This document shows, in pieces, positions 46,883 through 56,187 of a DNA stretch of 64,000 bases. Position numbers and translations under genes: made by a program. The stretch lies in the NCBI RefSeq assembly GCF_004364345.1, contig NZ_SOCA01000002.1, positions 633,711 through 697,710 on the forward strand, read 5' to 3'. Position 1 is the first letter of the stretch. Every line of letters starts with the position of its first letter. Origin of the DNA: Prosthecobacter fusiformis (GTDB lineage Bacteria; Verrucomicrobiota; Verrucomicrobiia; Verrucomicrobiales; Verrucomicrobiaceae). A model generated the notes under the pieces. It did no database searches. It was not told the DNA's origin and saw only the letters and a list, made by a program, of their open reading frames with translations.

Positions 46883-47419
46883 ATGTCGGTCACCACCGCT
46901 TTTGGCATCGCCCTGGGCTCCAATCTGGGGGATCGCCAGGATCATTTGCAGCAGGGGGTGGAACAACTTTTGATGCGTATTCCCGGAGCGAGGCTCACTG
47001 CTGGAGCCTCTTTATACGAGACAGATCCGGTGGATTGCGCCCCAGGAACTCAGGCCTTTCTGAATACAGTCATCGAATTGGAGACAGACTTGTTGCCAGT
47101 CGAAATACATGCCCATTTGATCGCTGTGGAGAGCCTTTTGGGTCGCCCTGCGCAGCGTGAACAGAACTCGCCTCGTACATTGGATCTCGATCTGCTTTAT
47201 GCAGGAGAATACCGGAGTATCGATCCCATATTGACAGTGCCGCATCCGCGTCTTCACCTGCGCCGGTTCGTCCTTCAGCCTCTAGCCGAAATCCGCCCTA
47301 CTTTGCAACTGCCGGGTTTGGCCATGAATATCACCGAAGCTTTGGCCGCACTGGAAGATGAACCTGGTAGTGTGCGGCCTGCTGGGGCATGGCGTTATCA
47401 GCTCATGCCGACAGGCTAA
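46883..47419 (+). CDS. folK: 2-amino-4-hydroxy-6-hydroxymethyldihydropteridine diphosphokinase
   Basis: 178 residues. ALGSNLGDRQDHLQ (~10), VDCAPGTQAFLN and the family signature NSPRTLDLDLLYAG (~95-108) followed by VPHPRLHLRRFVL are all present. It transfers pyrophosphate from ATP to the pterin in folate synthesis. The gene lies 17 bases after dapB. Confidence 0.96.
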   Translation: MSVTTAFGIALGSNLGDRQDHLQQGVEQLLMRIPGARLTAGASLYETDPVDCAPGTQAFLNTVIELETDLLPVEIHAHLIAVESLLGRPAQREQNSPRTLDLDLLYAGEYRSIDPILTVPHPRLHLRRFVLQPLAEIRPTLQLPGLAMNITEALAALEDEPGSVRPAGAWRYQLMPTG

Positions 47420-47500
47420 GATTCGTGCATATTTCCATGTGATTCTTCACGCCATCCGCAGGTGACAGGCAGCCTGGATGAGGTATCCTGCCAGTGCCCC

Positions 47501-48001
47501 ATGTCTGAAAGCCTCGACCTGCCCATTGCTACCCCCATTCTTTATCGTCCCAATGTCGGCATCATTCTGACGAATGCGGCCGATGAGATTTTCGTTGCTG
47601 AGCGGATTAACATTCCCGGTGCTTGGCAGTTCCCTCAAGGCGGCATTGATGATGGTGAGGATGCGGAGACCGCCATGTATCGTGAAATGGCCGAAGAAAT
47701 TGGTGTCACCCAAAACAACGTTGAATTGCTGGAGCGCCGTGATGGCTACCGTTATGCTTTTGCCAAAGGCCGTCTCAAATACGGAATCTATGGCGGGCAG
47801 GAGCAGAGCTATTTCCGCTGTCGGTTCCTGGGCCAGGACAGCGATATTAATCTGGCCGCCACCCATCAGGAATTCAGCCAATGGCGCTGGATTCGGCCTG
47901 AGGAGTTTCAGATGGACTGGGTGCCAAAGTTTAAACGCGCTGTTTACCGGCAGGTCTTTTTGGACTTTTTTGGCTTGGAACTCAATCCGCCTGTGAGTTG
48001 A
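47501..48001 (+). CDS. rppH: RNA pyrophosphohydrolase / Nudix hydrolase
   Basis: 166 residues from the ATG at 47501; a start at 47462 (GTG) lies in the folK leader and is less likely. The Nudix box GGIDDGEDAETAMYREMAEE follows WQFPQ, and the start YRPNVGIILTN fits RppH. It removes pyrophosphate from mRNA 5' ends or hydrolyses dinucleoside polyphosphates. It may belong to the dapB-folK unit, though 81 bases separate it from folK. Confidence 0.88.
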   Translation: MSESLDLPIATPILYRPNVGIILTNAADEIFVAERINIPGAWQFPQGGIDDGEDAETAMYREMAEEIGVTQNNVELLERRDGYRYAFAKGRLKYGIYGGQEQSYFRCRFLGQDSDINLAATHQEFSQWRWIRPEEFQMDWVPKFKRAVYRQVFLDFFGLELNPPVS

Positions 48002-48017
48002 CTTCTGTCCTCATTCC

Positions 48018-49787
48018 ATGAACAAGGAACCACGCCAATCCAAAGCCCGTGCCGTGCTAGGGGCGATGACTTGGCGTATCCCGAAGGATGACTGGGCCTC
48101 TCCATGGAGTTTTGAAAATGAGTGGATCGCGCCTCCGGAAGATAGCAGCGCCAGCCTTAAAGATTTCAAGCCAGAAGCCACATCTGTGGTCACTGCAAAG
48201 CACCGAGGTGATTCATCATCAGATGCTGGCCTTGTACCGCAGATCACTCCGCACGGTGTTCTTCTGCACTTTGAAAAAGATGAACCGAAGGAAGTGATCC
48301 CCCCCCGGCCTGCGGCTATACCGCTTCCGCAGGCAAAGACTAACAAGCCAAGTGTTGAGGAAGATCCTTTTCAACTTCCTCTGGATCTTCCTCCAAAAAG
48401 AAGGCTTCCTGAACCTTTAAAAGAACGATCAGAACTACCGGAGACCAAGGTGGCAACGGTTACGCCCCTTACTCCCCATCGCCGGCAGAGGCTACCTCGG
48501 CGATCCAGTGACTTTTCGTGGAACTCACTCATTTCACTGGCCCTGGGCACTCTCGGATTGACTCTCCTGGCCTGGATTTATCTCCATGATACGCCGCGTG
48601 ATTCTGATGAGGATCTGCGCCCGCAGGTCTCAGTGGACCAGACCCCCACCACTCAGGCGCCGGTCAAACTGCGTGCCTTTTTGAACTCCGTCCTGCCGGT
48701 GGAAGATATCAGTCTGCGCGCTCAGGCTCCGTGGACTTGGGAGACACCTGCACTTTCTTCCTTCGTCCGGGCCAATGGCACGGCCCTGGATAACCTGCGT
48801 GATCTGCTGGAGGACTATGACTGGCATCCACATCACTCAAGCTGGTATCTTGAAGACGCCAGCAATCACCCCAACTGGCGGCATGCGGCCTGTCTGTTGC
48901 AGGCCCAGGCGGCCTATCTGGCCCGTCGAGGAGATGAGGAGCCGGCTTTTGTAGCAGCCATTGATCTGGCGGAAATGAGCCGCCGCCTCCAAGAGGTGTG
49001 GGCTTGGTCGGGTTATATGCAGCGTGCGCTGGAACTCCAGACTGCTTCGGTGCAGATCCTGGGGGAACTGTTGAAGTCCACTCACCTGGACAGCGCCACC
49101 CTGGGCAGGTTTCAGGAGGAGTTTATCCAATGCCGACCGGATGATGACCTGATGCGGCAGGCCTGTGCGGCCTATTACATTCACGAGAAAAAACTGCTGC
49201 TCGGTCCGGCCAGTGGTGAACTGCTGGATACCATGCCCGACGGCCGTCTGCACCGCCGTCCTGGGCGTCTGTTTTTCAAGATCAATGAGACCCTGGGGCT
49301 CTTCGCTTCCGCTTTCCGAAATTTGCGGGATGAGATCACTCGTCCACCCTATACTCGGCTTTCGGTGGATGTTACATCCGTCAACCGCATCCGCCTGACC
49401 ACTCCCCGCTTTTATCATCCGAATTCGAATGGGGAAGCCTACTTCAGTAACCGGATCGAGCCTCACTTGCGCCTGCCGGAGGAACATAGTCTTGCTCAAG
49501 CACGCCATGGTCTTGTCCGCTGCCTTTTTGCCATTCGTCGGTTTGTGGCGGATCAGCATAAACTACCTTCGCAAATCAATGACCTGACCCCCAAATTTCT
49601 CACCTCGGTTCCCATGGATCCTTTTTCGGGGGAGCCCTTCCAGTATGATACGGCTCGAGGGCTGCTTTATTCTGTCGGCAGCAACCTGATCGGCGAAGGT
49701 GGTCGTCCATCTCTTCTGCCAATGGAGGATGAGCGTGAGCCGACTCTGGAACTGGGCATCAAAATGGCCGTGCCAGTGAAGAAGTAA
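48018..49787 (+). CDS. Single-span membrane protein of unknown function
   Basis: 589 residues. The N-terminal ~170 are cytoplasmic, Pro/Lys-rich and probably disordered; one membrane helix (~174-192, LISLALGTLGLTLLAWIYL) leads to a large periplasmic helical domain. Near the C terminus MDPFSGEPFQYD followed by GLLYSVGSN matches a phrase common in large planctomycete/verrucomicrobial proteins of unknown role. It begins 16 bases after rppH, possibly co-transcribed. No enzyme motif is visible. Confidence 0.82.
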   Translation: MNKEPRQSKARAVLGAMTWRIPKDDWASPWSFENEWIAPPEDSSASLKDFKPEATSVVTAKHRGDSSSDAGLVPQITPHGVLLHFEKDEPKEVIPPRPAAIPLPQAKTNKPSVEEDPFQLPLDLPPKRRLPEPLKERSELPETKVATVTPLTPHRRQRLPRRSSDFSWNSLISLALGTLGLTLLAWIYLHDTPRDSDEDLRPQVSVDQTPTTQAPVKLRAFLNSVLPVEDISLRAQAPWTWETPALSSFVRANGTALDNLRDLLEDYDWHPHHSSWYLEDASNHPNWRHAACLLQAQAAYLARRGDEEPAFVAAIDLAEMSRRLQEVWAWSGYMQRALELQTASVQILGELLKSTHLDSATLGRFQEEFIQCRPDDDLMRQACAAYYIHEKKLLLGPASGELLDTMPDGRLHRRPGRLFFKINETLGLFASAFRNLRDEITRPPYTRLSVDVTSVNRIRLTTPRFYHPNSNGEAYFSNRIEPHLRLPEEHSLAQARHGLVRCLFAIRRFVADQHKLPSQINDLTPKFLTSVPMDPFSGEPFQYDTARGLLYSVGSNLIGEGGRPSLLPMEDEREPTLELGIKMAVPVKK

Positions 49788-49859
49788 GTGCAGGATCAGA
49801 CATGGGGAGAGCGGTTTTGCCTTGATAGCCATTAGGCTGGCTTTCGTTATGGATGCATC

Positions 49860-51281
49860 ATGACGCCGGACTTTTTGAATGTCTCACGCCGCCAGTTCTT
49901 TGCCGAGTCTGGAATGACTTTGGGAGCGGCTGCTTTGAGCTCGATGCTGGCTCGGGATCTGCCAGCAGCGCAGGCGAGTCTGATCGGGCAGCCGGGGCCG
50001 CATTTTGCGCCCAAGGCCAAGCAGGTCATCTACCTGCACATGATCGGGGCACCGTCCCAATTGGATCTGTTTGATTACAAACCTGTTCTGCAAAAACATG
50101 ACGGTCAAATGTGCCCTCCAGAATTGCTCAAGGGTAAACGCTTCGCCTTCATCGGCGGAGAGATGACCCTTGCTGGATCTCCGTACGAATTCAAAAAGCA
50201 TGGGCAAAGTGGTCAGGAGATGTCCGAGCTGCTGCCGCACCTGGCGACGGTGGCTGATGAGATCTGCCTGCTCAAAGGCATGCATACCAATGAGATCAAT
50301 CATGCCCCGGCGCAGATGTTTCTGCATACGGGCTTTGGGCAGGGCGGGCGTCCCAGCATGGGGGCGTGGGTGACGTATGGGCTGGGCAGTGACAATCGTG
50401 ACATGCCTTCTTATGTCGTGCTGCTTTCCGGGCCTCCAGGTGGGGCGGGTACCACGCTTTGGAGCACTGGCTTTCTGCCCAGTGTTTATCAAGGGGTACA
50501 GTTCCGGGGGACAGGTGAGCCGGTCCTGTTTCTGAACAATCCTAAAGGGCATAGCCGTGCGGATCGCCGACATGTGCTGGATGCAGTGCGTGCCCTCAAC
50601 GAGCAGCAGCTTGGTCTGGTGGGTGACCCTGAAATCTCCACCCGCATCAGCCAGTACGAAATGGCCTATCGGATGCAGGCCAGTGTGCCTGAGCTGATGG
50701 ATATTTCCCAGGAATCTCAAGCCACGCTGGACATGTATGGTGCCCAGCCTGGAAAGGCCTCCTTTGCCAATAACTGCCTGCTGGCCCGCCGTCTGGTGGA
50801 GCGCGGAGTGCGCATGGTGCAGCTCTATGATTCCGACTGGGATCACCATGGCGGTTTGGATAAACGCCTGCGTGCCAAGACCAAAGATGTGGACCAAGGG
50901 ATGGCTGCGCTTGTGCGGGATCTGAAGCAGCGAGGTTTGCTCGATGAGACGTTGGTCGTATGGGGCGGGGAGTTTGGGCGTACGCCGTTGAGACAGGGTA
51001 CCAATGGCAATGGTCAGAAACTTTCCGGTGGCCGCGACCATCACAAAGATGCCTATACCATGTGGATGGCCGGTGGCGGGGTGAAAGGAGGCATTACCCA
51101 TGGCCGGACGGATGAGATGGGCTTCAATGTCATCGAAGGCGGCGTGCATACGCATGATCTGAATGCGACGCTTCTGCACCTTCTTGGGCTGGATCATGAG
51201 CGGTTGACCTTCCGGTATCAGGGACGTGACTTCCGCCTGACGGATGTGCATGGCGAGGTGGTAAAAGGCATCCTTGTTTAG
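49860..51281 (+). CDS. DUF1501 Tat-exported protein without DUF1553 partner
   Basis: 473 residues with a twin-arginine signal ([19 protein letters not shown]). DUF1501 text: [20 protein letters not shown] (~51-70), [17 protein letters not shown] (~376) and a late [20 protein letters not shown]. Unlike the copy at 21319, no DUF1549/1553 or DUF1592 gene is adjacent: the upstream gene is an unrelated membrane protein and the downstream one a GNAT-like protein. The substrate is unknown. Confidence 0.93.
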   Translation: MTPDFLNVSRRQFFAESGMTLGAAALSSMLARDLPAAQASLIGQPGPHFAPKAKQVIYLHMIGAPSQLDLFDYKPVLQKHDGQMCPPELLKGKRFAFIGGEMTLAGSPYEFKKHGQSGQEMSELLPHLATVADEICLLKGMHTNEINHAPAQMFLHTGFGQGGRPSMGAWVTYGLGSDNRDMPSYVVLLSGPPGGAGTTLWSTGFLPSVYQGVQFRGTGEPVLFLNNPKGHSRADRRHVLDAVRALNEQQLGLVGDPEISTRISQYEMAYRMQASVPELMDISQESQATLDMYGAQPGKASFANNCLLARRLVERGVRMVQLYDSDWDHHGGLDKRLRAKTKDVDQGMAALVRDLKQRGLLDETLVVWGGEFGRTPLRQGTNGNGQKLSGGRDHHKDAYTMWMAGGGVKGGITHGRTDEMGFNVIEGGVHTHDLNATLLHLLGLDHERLTFRYQGRDFRLTDVHGEVVKGILV

Positions 51282-51324
51282 GCTTGGGGTTGTCATCACG
51301 GCCAAGCTCGGTTTATCGTTAGTG

Positions 51325-52311
51325 ATGCCTTGCAAAGTTGAGACTTACGCAGACAGCCCCGATAGCCGGGAGGAACTGATTTCGTTCCTCGCCCGGCAGT
51401 TCTCGGAGGTGGCTGACTTGTCTCTGTGGAGGAGGCGGCTGGCGCACTGGTGGGATGAAAACCCATGTGCAGCGGATGTCCCCCATCGTGGCTGGGTGCT
51501 TCGTCATGAGGACCGGCTGGTTGGCTTTTTGGGGGTTATTCCGGCCCTGTATGCGTATCAGGGAAAACCGGTCACGAGTTTGATCGCCACTAGCTGGGTC
51601 GTGGAGAAGGAGCATCGGAACAGTGCGGTGCCGATGGCGATTCACCTGCAAAGACTGGGGCGTACGCATCTGCTGCTGGATACCACTCCGAGCCTGGAGG
51701 TACAGTCCATCATCTCCCGGGGCGGATGGGTCGGGGAGACGCGGGTCAGGCGTATATTGGTGCTGCTGGGACTGCCGGGCCGACTGGTGGCGAGGTATCG
51801 AGGGCGGGGCTGGCCTGTATTGTCCGCAGGCCGCCGTATAACGACGGATATCCATGTGGTATCCGGGGTGGTGCGGCCCTGGCAGCGGGAGGACCGGATC
51901 GAGAAGTGGAACTCCCTGGAGTCCCTGCGCTGGTATGCGGCGGGTCCGGCACGAAAGCATCTGTTTATCGGAGCGGTGGATGCGGAAGGTATGCTGACAT
52001 CCTATCTCTGGCTGACGCCGAGGCGGCGTATGGGTCTGGCCTGCTTGAGCCTGCTGGAGGCTTTCTCCACAGAGGCGGACGATATGGAACTGGAGGCGCT
52101 GGTCGGGGTTTTGGTCCGCCGGGAGGTGGACTTGCCCGGGCCGAAGGCGGCGCTGATGTCGCTGCTGGCTTTTCCTCAGGACCCGCGCTGGGCGGGGGTG
52201 CCGGGGATGGCTCAAGAGGAGGCACATGTCTGTCATTTCCACTTCTCCCCACCGGCCTTGCTTAATAAGCCCAAGCATACGGTCATGGCCGAAGGTGACT
52301 TTGGCCTGTGA
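51325..52311 (+). CDS. GNAT-like acetyltransferase protein
   Basis: 328 residues from the ATG at 51325; an in-frame TTG at 51274 would overlap the DUF1501 stop. The first half has GNAT character: an N-terminal helix (ISFLARQFSEVADLSLW), then DRLVGFLGVIPALYAYQGKP and SWVVEKEHRNSAVPMAIHLQ (~97-116), parallel to the acetyl-CoA-binding V-x-x-x-x-RG region, although the RG-x-G consensus is not perfect. The second half is not recognised. The substrate is unknown. It converges with uvrD, 35 bases apart. Confidence 0.65.
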   Translation: MPCKVETYADSPDSREELISFLARQFSEVADLSLWRRRLAHWWDENPCAADVPHRGWVLRHEDRLVGFLGVIPALYAYQGKPVTSLIATSWVVEKEHRNSAVPMAIHLQRLGRTHLLLDTTPSLEVQSIISRGGWVGETRVRRILVLLGLPGRLVARYRGRGWPVLSAGRRITTDIHVVSGVVRPWQREDRIEKWNSLESLRWYAAGPARKHLFIGAVDAEGMLTSYLWLTPRRRMGLACLSLLEAFSTEADDMELEALVGVLVRREVDLPGPKAALMSLLAFPQDPRWAGVPGMAQEEAHVCHFHFSPPALLNKPKHTVMAEGDFGL

Positions 52312-52346
52312 CTGCATACGGGTTGAGAAGGGGGTGAGGGGACAGC

Positions 52347-54362
52347 TTATTCCTGGCTGAGCATGGCTTTAAGACCAGCGAACATACTAGTGGTCTCCTC
52401 AACAGACGGAGCCTCTTTCATGTGTTTGGTATAGTCCATCTCATCCACATAGGTGCGGTCCAGCTCGTCCAGGAAAGGGCTGGGGAGCTCGGCCTGACGC
52501 TGGCCCCATTTGGTACGGTAACGTACGTAACTGATGGTTAGGCGCTGGCGGGCGCGGGTGATGCCGACGTAGAAGAGACGGCGTTCTTCATCCACGCGGT
52601 TTTCATCATAGCTGCGCTTGTGGGGAAGGATGCCTTTTTCCAGACCGGGGAGATAGACGATGGGGAATTCGAGACCCTTGCTGGCGTGCAGGGTGATGAG
52701 GCAGACGCCCTTTTTCTTTTCGATGTCGTCCTTGTCCTCGCGCTCGTCATTGAGGCAGACTTCATCCAAAAAGCCGCCCAAGCCGTCCTTGCGGTTACGC
52801 TCCTGGTAATTGCTGAGCTGGGTGAGAAACAGGGACAGGCCGTGCTCCCAAGCGTGAAACTCCTCCGGCTTTTTGGAGAGCTTTTGCAGATATTCCATGT
52901 ATTCGACTTCCTTCAGCAGGGCCTCGGTCATGGTGACGAGATCAGTGCCCTGGCTGCCGGATGTGGCGGCGGAGGTGGAGTATTTGGAAATGATGTCTGT
53001 GAACTGGCGCACGGCAGTGCGGGCCTTTTCAGGGATCATTCGCAGGAACTCGGGATCGCACAGGGCCACCCAGATGCTGTACTGCTTTTCCATGCTGCGG
53101 TCACGGGCCAATTCGGCGGTGGTGTTGCCGATGCCGCGTGAGGGGGTATTCAGGATGCGCAGCAAGGAGATGTCATCGTGCGGATTGTGCAGCACGGTCA
53201 GGTAGCTGAGGGTGTCCTTAATCTCGCGCCGGTCAAAGAAGCTGCGGGCACCGACCACGCGATAGGGAATCTTGCGGGCGCGGAAGGCCTGCTCGAGCAT
53301 GCGGCTCTGCTCATTGGTGCGGAAGAGAACGGCAAAGGATTCCCAGGGTTCCTTGTTGGAATAAAAGGCGGTTTCCACTTCCTTGGAGATCATCTCGGCC
53401 TCCTCCACATCTTCCTCGGTGGCGATGAGGCGGACGAGGTCGTTGCCTTTGTTGCGGCTCCAGAGGGTCTTGACGCGGCGACCGATGTTGTTGGTGATGA
53501 GGCTGTTCGCCGTATGAAGAATGGGCGTGGTGGAGCGGTAGTTTTCCTCCAGCTTGATCACCGTGGGATTGGGGAAGAAGTTTTCGAACTCGGTGATGTT
53601 GGTGATCTCGGCACCGCGCCAGCCGTAGATGGACTGGTCGTCATCGCCCACCACGCAGACGTTGTAGGGAGGGGGTGTGAGGGCGCGCAGGAGACGCATC
53701 TGGAGGGAGTTCGTATCCTGGAACTCATCCACCATGATGTATTTGTGCCGCTCGTAAAGGATCTCGCGGACGACGGCATTGTCCTCCAGCAGCTTGACTC
53801 CGAGGCAGAGTAGGTCATCGAAGTCCATGGCGTTGAGGGCACGCATTTCATCCGCGTATTTTTCCGCGACGGCCGGGATGAGGTCCTTGGTGGGATCGCC
53901 CAGATCTTCGTCGTTGTTCTTGGCCTTGCTGATGCGGGAGAGGGCCACCTGCGGGTCCATGTTTTCCTCCTTGATGAGGAGGCCCTTGAGCACCCGTTTC
54001 ATGAGGCTGATCTGGTCGCCTTGGGAATAGATGACGAAGTTCTTTTTATAGCCGACGTATTCGGCGAACTCGCGCAGGAGCTTGGCGCAAAAGGCGTGGA
54101 AGGTCCCCAGGACGACCTTTTTCCCAGCAGAGCCACGGACCATGTCCTTCACACGCTCGCGCATTTCGGCAGCGGCCTTGTTGGTGAAGGTGACGGAAAG
54201 GATGTTCTCCGGCTTGATGCCTTCATTGACCATGTGGGCGATGCGGGCCGTGACAACACGTGTTTTGCCCGTCCCGGCCCCGGCGAGGATCAAAAGGGGG
54301 CCGTGGATATGTGTCGCAGCTTCGCGCTGCTGGGGATTGAGAGTGCCAGTGAATCCGCTCAT
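52347..54362 (-). CDS. ATP-dependent DNA helicase of the UvrD/PcrA/Rep family
   Basis: 671 residues. SF1A motifs: Walker A LAGAGTGKTRV (~28-38), VTFTNKAAAEMRERV (motif Ia, ~60), GTFHAFCAKLLREF (~85), VDEFQDTNS (~215), DDQSIYGWRGAE (~241), LEENYRS, LITLHASKGLEFPIVYLPG (~560) and VGITRARQRL (~600). It is a 3'-5' translocase for repair and replication restart, as PcrA or Rep in other bacteria. There is no link with a nuclease gene, unlike the helicase at 559. A TGGGGA repeat lies upstream of its start. Confidence 0.95.
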   Translation of the reverse strand: MSGFTGTLNPQQREAATHIHGPLLILAGAGTGKTRVVTARIAHMVNEGIKPENILSVTFTNKAAAEMRERVKDMVRGSAGKKVVLGTFHAFCAKLLREFAEYVGYKKNFVIYSQGDQISLMKRVLKGLLIKEENMDPQVALSRISKAKNNDEDLGDPTKDLIPAVAEKYADEMRALNAMDFDDLLCLGVKLLEDNAVVREILYERHKYIMVDEFQDTNSLQMRLLRALTPPPYNVCVVGDDDQSIYGWRGAEITNITEFENFFPNPTVIKLEENYRSTTPILHTANSLITNNIGRRVKTLWSRNKGNDLVRLIATEEDVEEAEMISKEVETAFYSNKEPWESFAVLFRTNEQSRMLEQAFRARKIPYRVVGARSFFDRREIKDTLSYLTVLHNPHDDISLLRILNTPSRGIGNTTAELARDRSMEKQYSIWVALCDPEFLRMIPEKARTAVRQFTDIISKYSTSAATSGSQGTDLVTMTEALLKEVEYMEYLQKLSKKPEEFHAWEHGLSLFLTQLSNYQERNRKDGLGGFLDEVCLNDEREDKDDIEKKKGVCLITLHASKGLEFPIVYLPGLEKGILPHKRSYDENRVDEERRLFYVGITRARQRLTISYVRYRTKWGQRQAELPSPFLDELDRTYVDEMDYTKHMKEAPSVEETTSMFAGLKAMLSQE

Positions 54363-54587
54363 GAAAGGTGTCTGACTGGATTTGGACGGGCAGGGGAGGG
54401 ATGCAAGAGGAGGTTTACGATCGCCGCGCGATTGGTGCGGGGAGACGGGGGAATGGGAGGTGGGGGAGTTTTAGACAGGATTTCAGGATGGGCAGGATTT
54501 ACAGGACAGTTGTTGAGTGGTTTATAGTGGGGGGGGAAATCGTTGGTATGGATTTTATATCTATAATGGTTGTTTGGTTTCCGCCAA
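54363..54587. other. Intergenic stretch upstream of the helicase gene
   Basis: Purine-rich GGGGAGA-type sequence on the plus strand, with no gene seen. A promoter for the minus-strand helicase gene must lie here or in the adjacent repeat; I see no convincing -35/-10 pair. Confidence 0.45.
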
Positions 54588-54735
54588 GATGGGGATGATT
54601 TTGATTTTTCCCCATTTGGGGATTTTTAGGTGTAAAACGTTGATATTCAATGATTTGCGCGTGGGGATTGGTTTCCCCATGATTTCCCCGCAGCTCCCCG
54701 TGGGGATTTTTGGGGATGGGGCAGGGGAATGATCA
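54588..54735 (+). repeat. TGGGGA/TCCCCA intergenic repeat, copy B
   Basis: This copy shares with copy A (2885-3060, minus strand) the core TTTTCCCCATTTGGGGAT, the order of TGGGGA blocks before and after it, and the spacer pattern around TGTAA. A reading frame from ATG 54589 to TGA 54730-54732 (47 codons) runs through it and aligns without gap, over about 20 codons, with the frame in copy A. Confidence 0.6.
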
Positions 54736-54844
54736 TGGTGGAACTGTCGGCGCATTATTTTTGGAAAAGATCCAAGGCGACCCTGATGAAAGCAAGGGAG
54801 TACGTGCCCGACTTGGGCTATGTGGGGTGGATAGTGAGTGCGGT

Positions 54845-54960
54845 GTCTCGCCCTTACAGGGCTCTTGGCAACTGCGGGGGTGTCGTGCCTCTCTTCCCAG
54901 GGCTGTGCTCGCTTAGGCTCGTTTGCCCTGGGCTGCGTTGCCTCGCCCCTTTGGGGCTGA
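54845..54960. repeat. Three-palindrome intergenic element
   Basis: Three GC-rich palindromes occur in 116 bases: GCCCT-TAC-AGGGC (54850-54862), CCCAGGGC with GCCCTGGG (54896-54903 and 54925-54932), and GCCCC-TTT-GGGGC (54945-54957). A short frame through it reads GLRCLAPLGL, a string I associate with spurious translations of dispersed repeats in this phylum. It is probably a REP-like element and not a gene. Confidence 0.55.
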
Positions 54961-55001
54961 TGTGGGATGCGTATACCACAGCATGGTGAACTCGGCTTTG
55001 A

Positions 55002-55904
55002 TCACGCAATGTACTCACGGAACAGGCCGCCGAAGAGGGCGCTGATGAGCCAGTAGTTGCCGTCGAGGGCGAAGCGTTGGCCTGTGTAGAGGACGATGGC
55101 GTAGGGGGTGCCCTGGTAATAGAAGAAGAGGCCTTCGTGCTGGTAATCGGCGTAGTTGCCGGTTTTGCCGCCGAGGTAGGTGACTTCGGCGGGGAGGTAT
55201 TTGTGGCCGATGCCGTATTGGTTGCGGCGCATGGCTTCCAGCATGAGCTCGCAACCGTGATCGAGGCGGTAGTTGACGCAGCGTTCGAAGAATTCGGCGT
55301 AGTAGCGGGGGGACTGGGCGTTTTCGCGCAGGGGGACGTCGGGGAGGCTGTATTTGGCCTCGAAGGTCTGCTCGTTGTCGTGTGAGATGCGGGCGAGGAG
55401 GGCCATCCAGGAGGCGTTGATGCTGAGATCGCAGACGTTGACGATGTGCTGAAATTCCTCGCGGGTGAGGCGTCCGGCGCGGGCATCCAGGAGGACGGCA
55501 GAAAGGGCGGGCTTGGGCATGGAGCAGCCGTTCATGACGAGATCGGCCTGGTGCTCGGCGAGGTAGGTTCCTGTGGCGAGGTTTTTGACGGCGTAACCGA
55601 TGCGGGGGTCCCTTTTGCTACGGGTGTAACCGTGCTGGAGGTGATTCGTCCAGGCGAGGCCGAAGGCGGGCTTGGGGGCGCAGCGGAAGCTGGCACCGGA
55701 GACGAGGAAGGTCTGCTGGTATTCCCTGAGGGCGAGGGTGCGGCGGGCTCCACCTGAAAGGAAGGGGGTGCCACCACCTGCGGGGGCGAAGACGAGGCCG
55801 GTGCGGCTGACCTCACTGAGGGGAGGTAGGGCGCAGCCGGTGAGGAGGGCCGAGGAGAGGCCGAGTGCGTTTTTCAGCAGGTGACGGCGTTTCATGGCGG
55901 GCAT
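55002..55904 (-). CDS. Serine hydrolase of the beta-lactamase/DD-peptidase superfamily, lipoprotein
   Basis: 300 residues. A lipobox LLTGC (Cys24) follows a basic, twin-arginine-like N terminus. Catalytic motifs of the superfamily are present in order: SMPK (S128, K131), SIN (S161-N163) and KTG (247-249). The S128 to SIN distance (33) is shorter than in class A beta-lactamases (~60), so a DD-peptidase- or esterase-like member is more likely than an antibiotic-degrading enzyme. No RBS decides between the ATGs at 55904 and 55895. Confidence 0.85.
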   Translation of the reverse strand: MPAMKRRHLLKNALGLSSALLTGCALPPLSEVSRTGLVFAPAGGGTPFLSGGARRTLALREYQQTFLVSGASFRCAPKPAFGLAWTNHLQHGYTRSKRDPRIGYAVKNLATGTYLAEHQADLVMNGCSMPKPALSAVLLDARAGRLTREEFQHIVNVCDLSINASWMALLARISHDNEQTFEAKYSLPDVPLRENAQSPRYYAEFFERCVNYRLDHGCELMLEAMRRNQYGIGHKYLPAEVTYLGGKTGNYADYQHEGLFFYYQGTPYAIVLYTGQRFALDGNYWLISALFGGLFREYIA

Positions 55905-56187
55905 GATGAGCCAGTTCAGACGAGGTTGGACGGGGTGACAAGTGCAGAGCCTGAAGTTTGTTTATGACGGGTCTGGTTAGTCGGGTCGGATTTGGTGAGT
56001 TTGGGAAATGGGGGCGCGATGGAGGATCAGGCACCGTTTCCGGTAACCTTCTGGGGGGCGGCGTATGGACTTCGCACGTTCAGGATCCAGCCGGATACTT
56101 TTGCGAAGGTGGACGGGAGATGTGGAGGCTGCGGTGTGCGCAAAACACATCCAACCTACAGTCCGGCAGTCAAGCGGGGCCAGCTTA

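Noticed and set aside
49884..51335. 483-codon minus-strand frame opposite DUF1501
   Set aside because: Antisense; the plus strand has a Tat signal and DUF1501 motifs.
54729..54989. 86-codon frame through the palindromic element
   Set aside because: Composition and the palindromes fit a repeat; no start signal or family.
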